In this document: in pieces, positions 53,898-63,002 of the stretch | Position numbering within the stretch: position 1 is the stretch's first letter | Layout: every line of letters begins with the position of its first letter | NCBI RefSeq assembly: GCF_018402285.1 | Contig: NZ_JAGYJH010000003.1 | Location: 868,001-932,000, forward strand | Direction: 5' to 3' | Origin: Hyphomonas sp. | Lineage (GTDB): Bacteria > Pseudomonadota > Alphaproteobacteria > Caulobacterales > Hyphomonadaceae | Length of the DNA: 64,000 bases | Translations under genes and position numbers: made by a program | The notes under the pieces: generated by a model | The model's input: only the letters and a program-made list of their open reading frames with translations | What the model was told of the DNA's origin: nothing | The model's database searches: none

Positions 53898-54998
53898 ATG
53901 GCTGATCTGTTCGACAATCCCGCCGGCCTTGATGGATTCGAGTTCATCGAGTTTTCTGCCCCGGAAAAAGGCATTCTGGAGCCGGTTTTCCAGACAATGG
54001 GCTTTACGAAGATTGCCCGGCACCGCTCCAAGGATGTCGAGCTGTGGCGCCAGGGCGGGATCAACCTGATCACCAATTATGAGCCTAAATCGGCGGCCTG
54101 GTATTTCGCGCGCGAGCATGGCCCGTCGGCCTGCGGCATGGGCTTCCGCGTGACGGACGCCCGCAAGGCCTATGACCATCTGCTGGCGCAGGGCGCAGAG
54201 CCTGTGCATGTGGAGACCGGGCCGATGGAGCTGCACATTCCTGGCATTCGCGGCATCGGCAATTCGATCATCTATCTGATCGACCGCTATGACACCGGAG
54301 CCAATGAGCTCTCGATCTATGACATCGACTTTGAATATCTGCCGGGCGTGGACAGGCACCCGAAAGGCGCGGGTTTCAAGCTGATCGACCACCTGACGCA
54401 CAATGTGTATGGCGGGCGGATGAAATATTGGGCGGACTTCTATGAGAAGCTCTTCAATTTCCAGGAAATCCGCTATTTCGACATCAAGGGCGAATATACC
54501 GGGCTGACCTCCAAGGCGCTGACGGCGCCGGACGGGAAGATCCGCATACCGCTCAACGAAGAGGGCAAGGGCGGCGGGGGCCAGATCGAGGAGTTCCTGC
54601 GCGAGTTCAATGGCGAGGGCATCCAGCATATCGCGCTGATCTGCGATGATCTCTATGCCTGCCATGACAGGCTCAAGACGATGGGCGTGCCCTTCATGAC
54701 GGCGCCGCCGGCCACCTATTACGAAATGCTCGACGGGCGCCTGCCCGGGCATGGCGAGGATGTGAAAGGGCTGCAATCGCGCGGGCTTCTCATGGACGGG
54801 ACGACCGAGGGCGGCAGCCCGCGTCTCCTCCTGCAGATCTTTGCGCAGGCGCAGGTCGGCCCGGTATTCTTCGAGTTCATCCAGCGCAAGGGCGACTATA
54901 AGGACGGCTTCGGCGAGGGGAACTTCAAGGCCTTGTTTGAATCAATGGAACGGGACCAGATCCAGCGCGGTGTTCTGAAGACTGAGGAGACGGTCTGA
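53898..54998 (+). CDS. hppD: 4-hydroxyphenylpyruvate dioxygenase
   Basis: The 366-residue enzyme converts 4-hydroxyphenylpyruvate to homogentisate. The N-terminal domain has [19 protein letters not shown] and a later [15 protein letters not shown]. Iron ligands of the catalytic domain lie in [10 protein letters not shown] (His, about residue 163), [12 protein letters not shown] (His, about 242) and FFEFIQRKG (Glu, about 325). The active-site [10 protein letters not shown] and [18 protein letters not shown] blocks also fit. ATG 53898 follows GGAGCC by 8 bp; a shorter upstream extension to 53883 is unlikely. It starts the operon and its stop overlaps the VOC start. Confidence 0.96.
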   Translation: MADLFDNPAGLDGFEFIEFSAPEKGILEPVFQTMGFTKIARHRSKDVELWRQGGINLITNYEPKSAAWYFAREHGPSACGMGFRVTDARKAYDHLLAQGAEPVHVETGPMELHIPGIRGIGNSIIYLIDRYDTGANELSIYDIDFEYLPGVDRHPKGAGFKLIDHLTHNVYGGRMKYWADFYEKLFNFQEIRYFDIKGEYTGLTSKALTAPDGKIRIPLNEEGKGGGGQIEEFLREFNGEGIQHIALICDDLYACHDRLKTMGVPFMTAPPATYYEMLDGRLPGHGEDVKGLQSRGLLMDGTTEGGSPRLLLQIFAQAQVGPVFFEFIQRKGDYKDGFGEGNFKALFESMERDQIQRGVLKTEETV

Positions 54999-55550
54999 TG
55001 GCCACACCAAAGCTTAGAGGCGTTCACCATGTCGCCTATCGCTGCAAGGATGCGAAGGAGACGGTGGAGTTTTATCGCAAGACGCTGGGCATGGATTTCC
55101 AGCTCGCCATCGCGGAAGACCATGTGCCTTCCACCGGGGCGTATGATCCGTACATGCACATTTTCCTCGATGCCGGGAATGGCAACGTGCTGGCCTTCTT
55201 CGAGCTGCCCGAGCAGCCGGAAATGGGGCGCGATCCGAACACGCCGGTCTGGGTGCAGCATATTGCGCTGCGGCTGGGCAGCCTTGAGGAGCTGAATGCG
55301 GCCAAGGCGCATCTGGAGAGCCTCGGCATCGACGTGCTCGGGCCGACGCATCACGGCATCTTCAAATCGATCTATTTCTTTGATCCGAACGGGCACCGGC
55401 TGGAACTGGCCGCCGACATCGGCACGCCCGACCAGATGGCACAGCTGAAATCGCGTCGCCGAGCCGATGATCGAGGAATGGAGCGCGACCAAGAAAGCGC
55501 CCCGGCATGCCGCGTGGCTGCATGAGAAGATTGCGGAAGAAACGAAGTAA
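54998..55550 (+). CDS. VOC-family protein (glyoxalase/dioxygenase fold), frame broken by a 1-base insertion near 55457
   Basis: The frame starts at ATG 54998 and shows a VOC fold: KLRGVHHVAYRCKDAKETVEFYRKTLGM, WVQHIALRLGS with conserved His, and FFDPNGHRLELAAD with the metal-ligand Glu. As sequenced the tail becomes an Arg-rich run ending at 55525. Dropping one base in TCGCGTCGCC (55451-55460) instead gives AEPMIEEWSATKKAPRHAAWLHE and a stop at 55548-55550. That is a sensible 183-residue end. It lies between hppD and the FAH-family gene, so a role in aromatic amino acid breakdown is likely, though its reaction is unknown. Confidence 0.85.
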
Positions 55551-55661
55551 AAGCTTCCAACTCACCGCTTGCAAAGAATTCAGAGGGCGCGCACCTTCGC
55601 GCCAATACCTTCTCAACAGGGACGTTGGGGGGCACAAAAGATTTGAGAGGAAACCTTCCAG

Positions 55662-56672
55662 ATGAAGCTCGCCACCCTGAAGAACGGCACCCGTGATGGA
55701 CGACTTGTCGTCGTCTCGAAAGATCTGACGCGGGCAACGGACGCGGCGCGGATTGCGCCGACATTGCAGGCGGCGCTGGATAAGTGGGAGATTTATGCGC
55801 CCCAGCTGGCCATGCTGGCCGAGCAGGTGGAGCTGGGCTCTGTGCCGACCTTCCGCTTTCACGAGCATGACGCGATGAGCCCGCTGCCGCGTGCCTATCA
55901 GTGGGCGGACGGGTCGGCCTATATCAACCATGTGGAGCTTGTGCGGGCGGCGCGGGGCGACAAGGTGCCTGAGAGCTTCTATTCCGATCCGCTGATGTAT
56001 CAGGGCGGCTCGGACGGGTTTCTGGGCCCGCGCGACGCGATCCCCCTGAAAGACGTGGCCTGGGGCTGCGACATGGAAGGGGAGGTGGCGGTGATCACCG
56101 ATGATGTGCCGATGGGCGCGAGCGAGGCGGAGGCCGCTGGGCTCATCCGTCTGGTGATGATCTGCAATGATGTGTCCTTGCGCGGGCTGATCCCCGGGGA
56201 ACTGGCCAAGGGGTTCGGATTTTTCCAGGCAAAGCCTGCAAGCGCGTTTTCGCCCGTGGCGGTGACGCCGGATGAACTGGGCGAGGCCTGGAAGGATGGC
56301 CTGGTGCATCTGCCGCTGCGGGTGGATTTCAATGGCAAGCCGTTTGGCCGCGCGAATGCAGGCGTGGACGCGACGTTCAGCCTGCCGCGCCTGGTGGCGC
56401 ATGCGGCCAGGACGCGGGCGCTTGTAGCAGGGTCGATCATCGGGTCGGGCACGGTCTCCAACAAGGATGAAGGCGGCGGGGCGGGCAAGCCGGTCGCCGA
56501 GGGCGGGCTGGGATATTCCTGCATCGCGGAGATACGCATGATCGAGACGATCCGGGACGGGGCGGCGAAAACGCCGTTCATGAAGCCGGGCGACACCGTG
56601 CGCATCGAGATGTGCGACGCGAGCGGGCATTCGATCTTCGGGGCGATCGAGCAGACGGTTGAAGCGGTCTGA
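55662..56672 (+). CDS. Fumarylacetoacetate hydrolase-family protein
   Basis: The 336-residue protein belongs to the FAH family, which cleaves fumarylacetoacetate to fumarate and acetoacetate. It begins KLATLKNGTRDGRLVVVSKD and contains QGGSDGFLGPRDAIPL. The metal and catalytic blocks are EGEVAVITDDVPMG, ICNDVSLRGLIPGELAKGFGF, KPASAFSPVAVTPDELG, and SIIGSGTVSNKD with its conserved Gly-Ser-Gly. This is the subfamily usually found in the alphaproteobacterial homogentisate pathway. The gap upstream of the gene is about 110 bp. Confidence 0.9.
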   Translation: MKLATLKNGTRDGRLVVVSKDLTRATDAARIAPTLQAALDKWEIYAPQLAMLAEQVELGSVPTFRFHEHDAMSPLPRAYQWADGSAYINHVELVRAARGDKVPESFYSDPLMYQGGSDGFLGPRDAIPLKDVAWGCDMEGEVAVITDDVPMGASEAEAAGLIRLVMICNDVSLRGLIPGELAKGFGFFQAKPASAFSPVAVTPDELGEAWKDGLVHLPLRVDFNGKPFGRANAGVDATFSLPRLVAHAARTRALVAGSIIGSGTVSNKDEGGGAGKPVAEGGLGYSCIAEIRMIETIRDGAAKTPFMKPGDTVRIEMCDASGHSIFGAIEQTVEAV

Positions 56673-56743
56673 TATTCAACAGGTGTTGAATTTTGGCGGC
56701 GCCTGAGGCATTCAGGGCGCCGGAACAAGGAGAGACGGGCCCG

Positions 56744-57451
56744 ATGGCAAGCAAGGTCTACAAATCTGCGAAGGAAGCCCTTGAGGGGCTGACCTTTGAT
56801 GGCATGACAGTGATGGCGGGCGGCTTTGGCCTGTGCGGTATTCCGGAGAACCTGATCCTGGCGCTGCGCGATTCCGGCGCGAAGGATCTCACGGTGATTT
56901 CCAACAATGCCGGGGTGGATGATTTCGGTCTCGGCCTGCTGCTGAAGACGCGGCAGATCAAGAAGATGATCTCGTCCTATGTCGGCGAGAACAAGGAGTT
57001 CGAGCGTCAGTATCTCTCCGGGGAGCTGGAGCTGGAGTTCAACCCGCAGGGTACGCTGGCCGAGCGGTGCCGGGCCGGAGGCGCGGGCATCCCCGGCTTC
57101 TACACCAAGACCGGTGTCGGCACGATTGTCGCCGAGGGCAAGGAACACCGCGCGTTCAATGGCGAGACCTATATCCTCGAGACGGGGCTTGTGGCTGATC
57201 TTTCGATCGTGAAGGCGGAGAAGGCCGATACGCAGGGCAACCTCGTCTTCAACAAGACGGCGCGCAACTTCAATCCGCCCATGGCGATGGCGGGCAAGGT
57301 GACGATTGCCGAGGTCGAGGAGATTGTCCCGACCGGCGACATAGACCCCGACCATATCCATCTGCCGGGCATCTTCGTGCAGCGGATCGTCAAGGGCAGT
57401 TTCGAGAAACGGATTGAACAGCGCACCGTGCGCAAGCGGGGGAGCTTCTGA
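56744..57451 (+). CDS. scoA: CoA transferase subunit A (SCOT type)
   Basis: The 235-residue alpha subunit has the CoA-binding opening [31 protein letters not shown], split here as [13 protein letters not shown] and DGMTVM, and the downstream [10 protein letters not shown] and [22 protein letters not shown] blocks. With subunit B it transfers CoA from succinyl-CoA to acetoacetate or another 3-oxoacid. ATG 56744 has an AAGGAG site 12 bp upstream. It is linked to the beta subunit by TGATG and follows the FAH-family gene, so acetoacetate from homogentisate could enter here. Confidence 0.92.
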   Translation: MASKVYKSAKEALEGLTFDGMTVMAGGFGLCGIPENLILALRDSGAKDLTVISNNAGVDDFGLGLLLKTRQIKKMISSYVGENKEFERQYLSGELELEFNPQGTLAERCRAGGAGIPGFYTKTGVGTIVAEGKEHRAFNGETYILETGLVADLSIVKAEKADTQGNLVFNKTARNFNPPMAMAGKVTIAEVEEIVPTGDIDPDHIHLPGIFVQRIVKGSFEKRIEQRTVRKRGSF

Positions 57452-58077
57452 TGCCCTGGACACGTGATGAAATGGCGGCGCGCGCCGCCAAGGAACTCCA
57501 CGACGGTTATTATGTGAACCTCGGCATCGGCATCCCGACGATGGTGGCCAACCACATTCCCGAGGGCATGGATGTGACGCTGCAAAGCGAGAACGGCATG
57601 CTCGGCATGGGTCCGTTCCCCTATGAGGGTGAGGAAGACCCTGACCTCATCAATGCCGGCAAGCAGACGATTACCACGCTGGAGCGGACGAGCTTCTTCG
57701 ACTCGGCGACAAGCTTCGCGATGATCCGGGGAGGGCATATCAACATTGCCATCCTCGGCGCGATGGAAGTGGCCGAGAACGGCGATCTCGCCAACTGGAT
57801 GATCCCCGGCAAGCTCGTGAAGGGCATGGGCGGCGCGATGGATCTTGTGGCCGGCGTGAAGCGGATCGTGGTCGTGATGGATCACGCCAACAAGGCGGGC
57901 GAGAGCAAGGTGCTCAAGGCGTGCACGCTGCCGCTGACCGGCAAGGGCGTGGTCGACCGGATCATTACCGATCTTTGCGTGATGGATGTGGTTGAGGGCG
58001 GGCTGAAGCTGGTGGAGCTGGCGCCGGGCGTGACTGAGGACGAGGTTCGGGCGAAGACTGAGGCGAAGCTGGTTTAA
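57451..58077 (+). CDS. scoB: CoA transferase subunit B (SCOT type)
   Basis: The 208-residue beta subunit contains the catalytic [10 protein letters not shown] motif (Glu at about residue 51) and the [16 protein letters not shown] start of the CoA transferase fold. It also has the [28 protein letters not shown] block (parts) and the C-terminal [25 protein letters not shown] stretch. Its ATG overlaps the subunit A stop by one base. It ends the operon; a bidirectional terminator follows at 58168-58193. Confidence 0.94.
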   Translation: MPWTRDEMAARAAKELHDGYYVNLGIGIPTMVANHIPEGMDVTLQSENGMLGMGPFPYEGEEDPDLINAGKQTITTLERTSFFDSATSFAMIRGGHINIAILGAMEVAENGDLANWMIPGKLVKGMGGAMDLVAGVKRIVVVMDHANKAGESKVLKACTLPLTGKGVVDRIITDLCVMDVVEGGLKLVELAPGVTEDEVRAKTEAKLV

Positions 58078-58167
58078 CGGCTCAGTACTGTTAGTCGAGC
58101 TGGAGCTCGCGGCACTTGTGCCTGCGTGGTGCCTGCGGGGCGCCGTACCTGGATGTCCGTATAAAGA

Positions 58168-58193
58168 AAAAGGCCGCCCTCGGGCGGCCTTTT
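58168..58193. terminator. Bidirectional terminator between scoB and carA
   Basis: An 11-bp stem (58168-58178 with 58183-58193) with a CTCG loop is flanked by A-runs upstream and TTTT downstream, so it can terminate in both directions. It lies just before the end of the convergent carA gene. Confidence 0.9.
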
Positions 58194-58194
58194 G

Positions 58195-59373
58195 TTAGTT
58201 TCCGCGATAATCCCGCATCAGGTCGGCAAAGCGCTGGAAGAGATAAAAGCTGTCCTGGGGGCCAGGTGAGGCTTCGGGGTGGTGCTGGACCGAGATGATC
58301 GGTTTGCCTTTGACCGCGAGGCCGGAATTTGTGCCGTCAAACAGCGAGCGGTGGCTTTCTTCCACGCCCGGCGGAAGCGTGTCCGGATCAACGGTGAAAC
58401 CGTGGTTCATCGAGACGATCTCGACCTTGCCGGTGGACAGGTCCTTGACCGGATGGTTGGCGCCGTGGTGGCCCTGCGCCATCTTTCTGGTCTTGGCACC
58501 AAGGGCGAGACCGAGCAGCTGGTGGCCAAGGCAGATGCCGAGGATCGGCCGGCCGGAGGCGACGAGGGTTTTGATCATCTCGCCGGAACGCTCGAAGGTG
58601 GCGGCCGGGTCGCCGGGGCCGTTGGCGAAGACGATGCCATCGGGTTTCAGGGCGAGGACTTCCTCAGCGCTGACATTGCCGTTGACGACCGTGGTGCGGG
58701 CGCCGGCGCTGGCGAGATTGCGCAGGATGTTCTTCTTCACGCCGAAATCGATGACGGCAACGTGGAATTCAGCATAGGGGAGGGCGACCTGATGGCCGGT
58801 GGCGGCCTGCCAGAGGCCTTCGGTATGCTCGAAAGGGGCTTCCTGATCGACGACATCGGCAAGGTCTGCCCCGTCCAGGCCTTCCCAGCTCTTCGCCAGC
58901 TCGACGAGGGCGGCAAAGTCGATCTTGCCGTCCGGCTTGTGGCAGATGGCAGCCTTGGGCATGCCCTTTTCGCGGATGCGCCTGGTCAGCGCGCGTGTGT
59001 CGACGCCGGAGAGGCCGATGATGCCGCGCTTTGCGAGCCAGGCGCCGAAATCTTGCGTCGAGCGCCAGTTGGAGGGGGGGGTGATGGGTTCGCGGAAGAT
59101 GGCGCCGCGGGCGGCATTGGCCGCTTCAGGGGTCGATTCTTCCTGATCTTCCGGATTGGCGCCGACATTTCCGATGTGCGGGAAGGTAAACAGCACCAGC
59201 TGGGAGGCATAGGAGGGATCGGTCAGGATTTCCTGATAACCGGTTATGGCCGTGTTGAAGCAGAGCTCCCCCACCTTTATCCCTGTTGCACCGGCCCCGA
59301 AACCCGCGAAAATCGTACCATCTTCAAGGGCCAAGGCACCGGTGGCTGAGTCCATATCTTGATTCCTGCTCAT
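58195..59373 (-). CDS. carA: Carbamoyl-phosphate synthase small (glutaminase) chain
   Basis: The 392-residue protein is CarA, supplying ammonia for carbamoyl phosphate in arginine and pyrimidine synthesis. The N-terminal domain shows [23 protein letters not shown] and [11 protein letters not shown]. The C-terminal glutaminase has the nucleophile in [16 protein letters not shown]. The catalytic His/Glu pair lies in [17 protein letters not shown]. Two starts are possible: ATG 59373, and ATG 59355, which is preceded by an AGGAATC site. It is divergent from the yqeY-like gene. Confidence 0.95.
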   Translation of the reverse strand: MSRNQDMDSATGALALEDGTIFAGFGAGATGIKVGELCFNTAITGYQEILTDPSYASQLVLFTFPHIGNVGANPEDQEESTPEAANAARGAIFREPITPPSNWRSTQDFGAWLAKRGIIGLSGVDTRALTRRIREKGMPKAAICHKPDGKIDFAALVELAKSWEGLDGADLADVVDQEAPFEHTEGLWQAATGHQVALPYAEFHVAVIDFGVKKNILRNLASAGARTTVVNGNVSAEEVLALKPDGIVFANGPGDPAATFERSGEMIKTLVASGRPILGICLGHQLLGLALGAKTRKMAQGHHGANHPVKDLSTGKVEIVSMNHGFTVDPDTLPPGVEESHRSLFDGTNSGLAVKGKPIISVQHHPEASPGPQDSFYLFQRFADLMRDYRGN

Positions 59374-59516
59374 GGAAGATATACCTCTCGCCGCTGGCCA
59401 GTCTGGTTGACGCCGTTTTAACCGGTCTGGCTAAAACTCGGCCGCTTATTGGGGCTGTCTCTGCGCACCGTCAAGCAAGGCGAGTATCGCGGAGTGTAGA
59501 AAGGCACAGGACCGGC

Positions 59517-60011
59517 ATGGGCCGCGAAGATTTGACTGCCTGTATGGGTCTCAAGACCCGTATCCTTCAAGCTCTCAGGGACGAATCTGCCCGGACGCAG
59601 AACGAGACGCGGCTGAACACGCTGCGCCTCGTCGAATGTGCGATCCGGGACCGGGATGTCTGCGCGCGCGGGCGGGGCGAGGGCGAAGGTTGCCCGGACA
59701 CCGACGTGCAGCGCGTGCTCCAGACGATGGTGGCCCAGCGCGAGGAAGCCGCCCGCGAGCATGAAGAAGAAGGCCGGATCGAAGAAGCTCTGCGCGAGCG
59801 CGACGAGATTGCGATCATCCAGGCTTTCCTGCCCCAGCCGCTGGCCGGCAAGGCGCTCGATATTGCCGTCAAGCAGGTGGTCGATGACCTCGGCGCGTCC
59901 AAGCTCAAGGATCTTGGCCGGTGCGTGACCGAACTGAAGACGCGCTATCCCGGCCAGATCGAAGCGGCCAGCGCCGGCAAGGCCGTGCGCACCGCGCTAA
60001 GTCAAGGCTGA
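59517..60011 (+). CDS. GatB/YqeY-domain protein
   Basis: The 164-residue product has the YqeY-like domain related to the C-terminal part of GatB: GLKTRILQALRDESARTQNETRLNTLRLVECAIRD, then VQRVLQTMVAQREEAAREHEEEGRIEEALRERDEIAIIQAFLPQPL (landmarks only) and DDLGASKLKDLGRCVTELK. The domain binds tRNA in GatB; the free-standing form has an unclear role. ATG 59517 has a CAGGA site; ATG 59544 starts nearer to the canonical N-terminus. Genes of this family commonly lie between carA and dnaG in alphaproteobacteria, which fits. Confidence 0.85.
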   Translation: MGREDLTACMGLKTRILQALRDESARTQNETRLNTLRLVECAIRDRDVCARGRGEGEGCPDTDVQRVLQTMVAQREEAAREHEEEGRIEEALRERDEIAIIQAFLPQPLAGKALDIAVKQVVDDLGASKLKDLGRCVTELKTRYPGQIEAASAGKAVRTALSQG

Positions 60012-60132
60012 CAACCCGACTGAACAAAGCTGCCACTCTTCTTGCCGGGAGTCTGAAAAGACGGAAAGGTATCGGAACAAGTGGGGCCCGGGTCCGTTGA
60101 TGAGGCATGTAACCTCTGAAAAGGACACAGCC

Positions 60133-60900
60133 ATGAAAACACTTCTCGCTACTGCCAGTGCGTCCATCCTGCTGCTCGCTGCCGGCGCATGCTCGGATGC
60201 TGACGCGCCAAATGAGAGAGCCGGCTACGACAATAATGGCCAGGTTCAGACGGAAGCTGTCATCAACGGCGACACGGTCACAGTTGACACCGCCAATTCG
60301 GGCTATGACGCCGATCTTGACGTAAACGCGTCAACACGGACCGAATACACACTTGCTCAGGGTGAAATGGAAGCGTCCGATCTTATCGGCGCCCCCGTTC
60401 GCAACGGAACGGGTAAGGATATTGCCACGGTTTCGGACATATTCTTCGGCCGCGACGGCAGCGACCCGCAAATTCTGGTCCGTGACGGCGGTATCGGCGG
60501 TCTCGGCGGCGATCAACGCGTCGTGGAATTCGATACAACGAGGATCACCAATCTGGAAGGCGATGAACCCGAAGTCTTCATCCAGATTACGCAAGCCAGC
60601 CTTGAGATGCTGCCAGAGTATGAGCAGGAAGAACTGAACGACTATCGTCTGGCTTCCGAGCTGATTGGCACCATGTCATCGGTCAGCTTCAGCGATGATC
60701 AGGCGCGGTTGAACGATCTCATCATCACCCAGACCGGTGAACTGCGCTATGCGCTCATTTCGCCGGGCATGTTGCCCACCGAAAACATCGTGATGGACGC
60801 CGATACGATCACTGTTGCCCAGGGTGACGGCGACGGCGAGGTTGTCATCAATACAGATCAGGCCGCCTTCGACGCCGCGCCGATCTATCGCAGCGAGTAA
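60133..60900 (+). CDS. PRC-barrel domain lipoprotein
   Basis: The 255-residue product has a signal peptide ending at a lipobox-like site (AGAC, Cys20). A low-complexity Asn/Asp/Thr linker and one or two PRC-barrel-like domains follow (MEASDLIGAPVRNGTGKDIATVSDIFFGRDG, then LASELIGTMSSVSFSDDQARLNDLIITQTG; landmarks given in parts). PRC-barrels are found in photosynthetic reaction centre and RimM proteins; free periplasmic forms are uncharacterised. An AAGGACACAG site precedes ATG 60133, and a strong terminator follows. Confidence 0.8.
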   Translation: MKTLLATASASILLLAAGACSDADAPNERAGYDNNGQVQTEAVINGDTVTVDTANSGYDADLDVNASTRTEYTLAQGEMEASDLIGAPVRNGTGKDIATVSDIFFGRDGSDPQILVRDGGIGGLGGDQRVVEFDTTRITNLEGDEPEVFIQITQASLEMLPEYEQEELNDYRLASELIGTMSSVSFSDDQARLNDLIITQTGELRYALISPGMLPTENIVMDADTITVAQGDGDGEVVINTDQAAFDAAPIYRSE

Positions 60901-60922
60901 TCCCCTGTCGCCAGACCATCGA

Positions 60923-60952
60923 GGGTCCTGCCGGGAGGCGGGGCCCTTTTTT
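60923..60952 (+). terminator. Rho-independent terminator of the PRC-barrel gene
   Basis: A 10-bp stem with two G-T pairs (60923-60932 with 60937-60946) and a 4-nt loop is followed by six T residues. It lies about 20 bp after the stop codon. Confidence 0.92.
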
Positions 60953-61040
60953 CGGGCGCGCATATCGGGCCTGATCGTATTTTCGGGGGAAATGCCAATC
61001 TCCGTTCCCCGGGCGGGATCAAAGGTGGTATCCTCAAGGC

Positions 61041-62928
61041 ATGACGACTTCCCCAATTCGCATTCCCGATGGCTTCGTTGACGAGCTGAAGGCCCGCATC
61101 CGGCCTTCGGACGTGATAGGGCGCAAGGTGAAGCTGACGAAGAAGGGTAAGGAATGGGTCGGCCTCTCCCCGTTCACGGCCGAGAAGACGCCAAGCTTCT
61201 ATGTCAACGACCAGAAACGCATCTTCAAATGCTTCTCCTCCGGCATGGGCGGGGATGTGATCAATTTCGTGATGGAGACCGAGCGGCTTTCCTTCATGGA
61301 AGCGGTCGAGAAGCTGGCCGAAGAAGCCGGCATGGCGCTGCCCAAGGCGAGCCCTGCGGCGGTAGAGGCGTATGATCACAGGAAGCGCCTGCAGGCGGCG
61401 TGTGAGGCGGCGGCGGCGTTCTTCGAGGAGCGGCTGCGTTCGACCGAAGGGGCCGGCGCGCGCGCCTATCTGGAGGGCAGGGGCCTGGCCGCGCCCGGCT
61501 GGCGGAATTACCGGCTGGGCTACGCGCCGGACGACTGGCGGCGCACGCGGGCGCATCTGCACGGCCTTGGCTTTACCGATGGCGAGCTCCTGGAAGCGGG
61601 CATCATCAAGGAAAACGACAAGGGCGGGGAGCCCTATGACGCCTTTCGCGGGCGGCTGATGTTTCCCATTCCTGATTCGCGGGGCGGGATCATCGCCTTC
61701 GGTGGCCGGGCACTGCAGCCCGACGCCAAGCCTAAATATCTCAACTCCGGCGACACCCCGCTCTTCCACAAATCCGATGTGCTCTATCGCTACAAGGCGG
61801 CGCGCGAGGCGCTGGGGCATGGCGAGGGCGGCGGGCTGATCGTCTGCGAAGGCTATATGGACGTGATCGCGCTGTGCGAGGCGGGGTTTGGCAATGCCGT
61901 TGCCCCGCTTGGCACGGCGCTGACCGAGGAACAGCTGCAGCTGATCTGGCGGGCGGGGCCTGAGCCGGTCATGTGTTTCGATGGCGACCGGGCGGGGCTG
62001 GGCGCGGCCTATCGCGCGCTGGACCGGGCGCTGCCTTTTGCCGAGCCGGGGCGGTCGGTGTTTTTCGTGCTGCTGCCCGACGGGATGGACCCGGATGACC
62101 TGATCCGCGCGCGGGGGCCCGGCGCAATGAGCGAGCAGCTGGCGGGGCGGCTCCCGATGTCGGAGCTGCTCTGGCGGCGCGAGCGGGACGCCGAGCCACT
62201 GGATACGCCCGAGCGGCAGGCCGGGCTGGAAGCGCGCCTGATGGCGGCGTGCGGGCACATCCGCCATTCCGGCGTGAAATCAGCCTATGAGCGGGATTTG
62301 AAGTCGCGCCTTCGCGATCATCTCTGGCAGTTGCGCGAGGCAAAGCGGGCGGCGAGCTATCAGAACCGCCCGGCGCGGGGCGGGGGACGGCCCGGTTCGG
62401 CACAGATTCCCTCAGGCGGCGAACCGGCCCAGGAGGCGCTGCAAGCAGGGGGCGCGCGAGAAGATTGGCGGGCTGAGCCTGGTCCTGCGCGCGATCGACA
62501 ATCCGGGCCTTCTTTCCATCGGGGCGGAGATGCTGGCGCAATGTGCCCTTGCGGACGCGGATGTCGCTCGCCTGCGCGATGCAGTTCTTGACCTGGCAAA
62601 TGACGGAATCCCCATTGACCGCGGGACAATCACCGCCCATCTAGCGACTTCTGGGAATATACGTGCTGCCGGCTTGCTCAAAGATTATCCCGCTACGCCT
62701 CAGATAGTGACCAATGGGTCCGAGGCTCGGGAATGGCTAATCGCTCTGGAGCAATATGTGGCGATGCGGCGTTCCAGTGACCAGGAGACGGGCTCTGGCA
62801 CGGATAGTGCGAGCGCGGACCCTACGTTGTCTCCGCAGGAATGGCGGAGGCGGCATCAAATGGTCGCGGAACGTAGGGCCCTGAAGGCCCGTATGAACGA
62901 GGCATCCAGCAAACACAGCGATAGCTGA
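61041..62928 (+). CDS. dnaG: DNA primase DnaG, frame broken by a 1-base insertion at 62448-62452
   Basis: The N-terminal frame encodes a DnaG primase: zinc-domain-like residues 40-72, the RNA polymerase domain with YRLGYAPDDW, GRLMFPIPDSRGGIIAFGGRAL, the TOPRIM block LIVCEGYMDVIALCEAGFGNAVAPLGTAL (landmarks in parts) and CFDGDRAGLGAAYRALDRAL. Past the GGGGG run at 62448-62452 the correct frame is different. Removing one G restores LQAGAREKIGGLSLVLRAID and a helicase-binding C-terminus, ending at 62928 and giving 628 residues. The zinc site is degenerate: Ser43, Thr46, Cys64, Ser67 replace the usual Cys-His-Cys-Cys. Confidence 0.94.
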
Positions 62929-63002
62929 GCTGAACGGTAAAGCGACAGGCACTGGCACGGCAGCTTGCGAGGCTGCTGGTCCGGACGGGAGATAGCTGAG
63001 AC

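Noticed and set aside
53035-54069. 344-residue forward frame spanning the marR gene and intergenic DNA
   Set aside because: It crosses a gene in the opposite direction and the divergent promoter; no homology is visible.
58279-59349. 356-residue forward frame opposite carA
   Set aside because: Antisense of a complete carA with catalytic Cys-His-Glu region.
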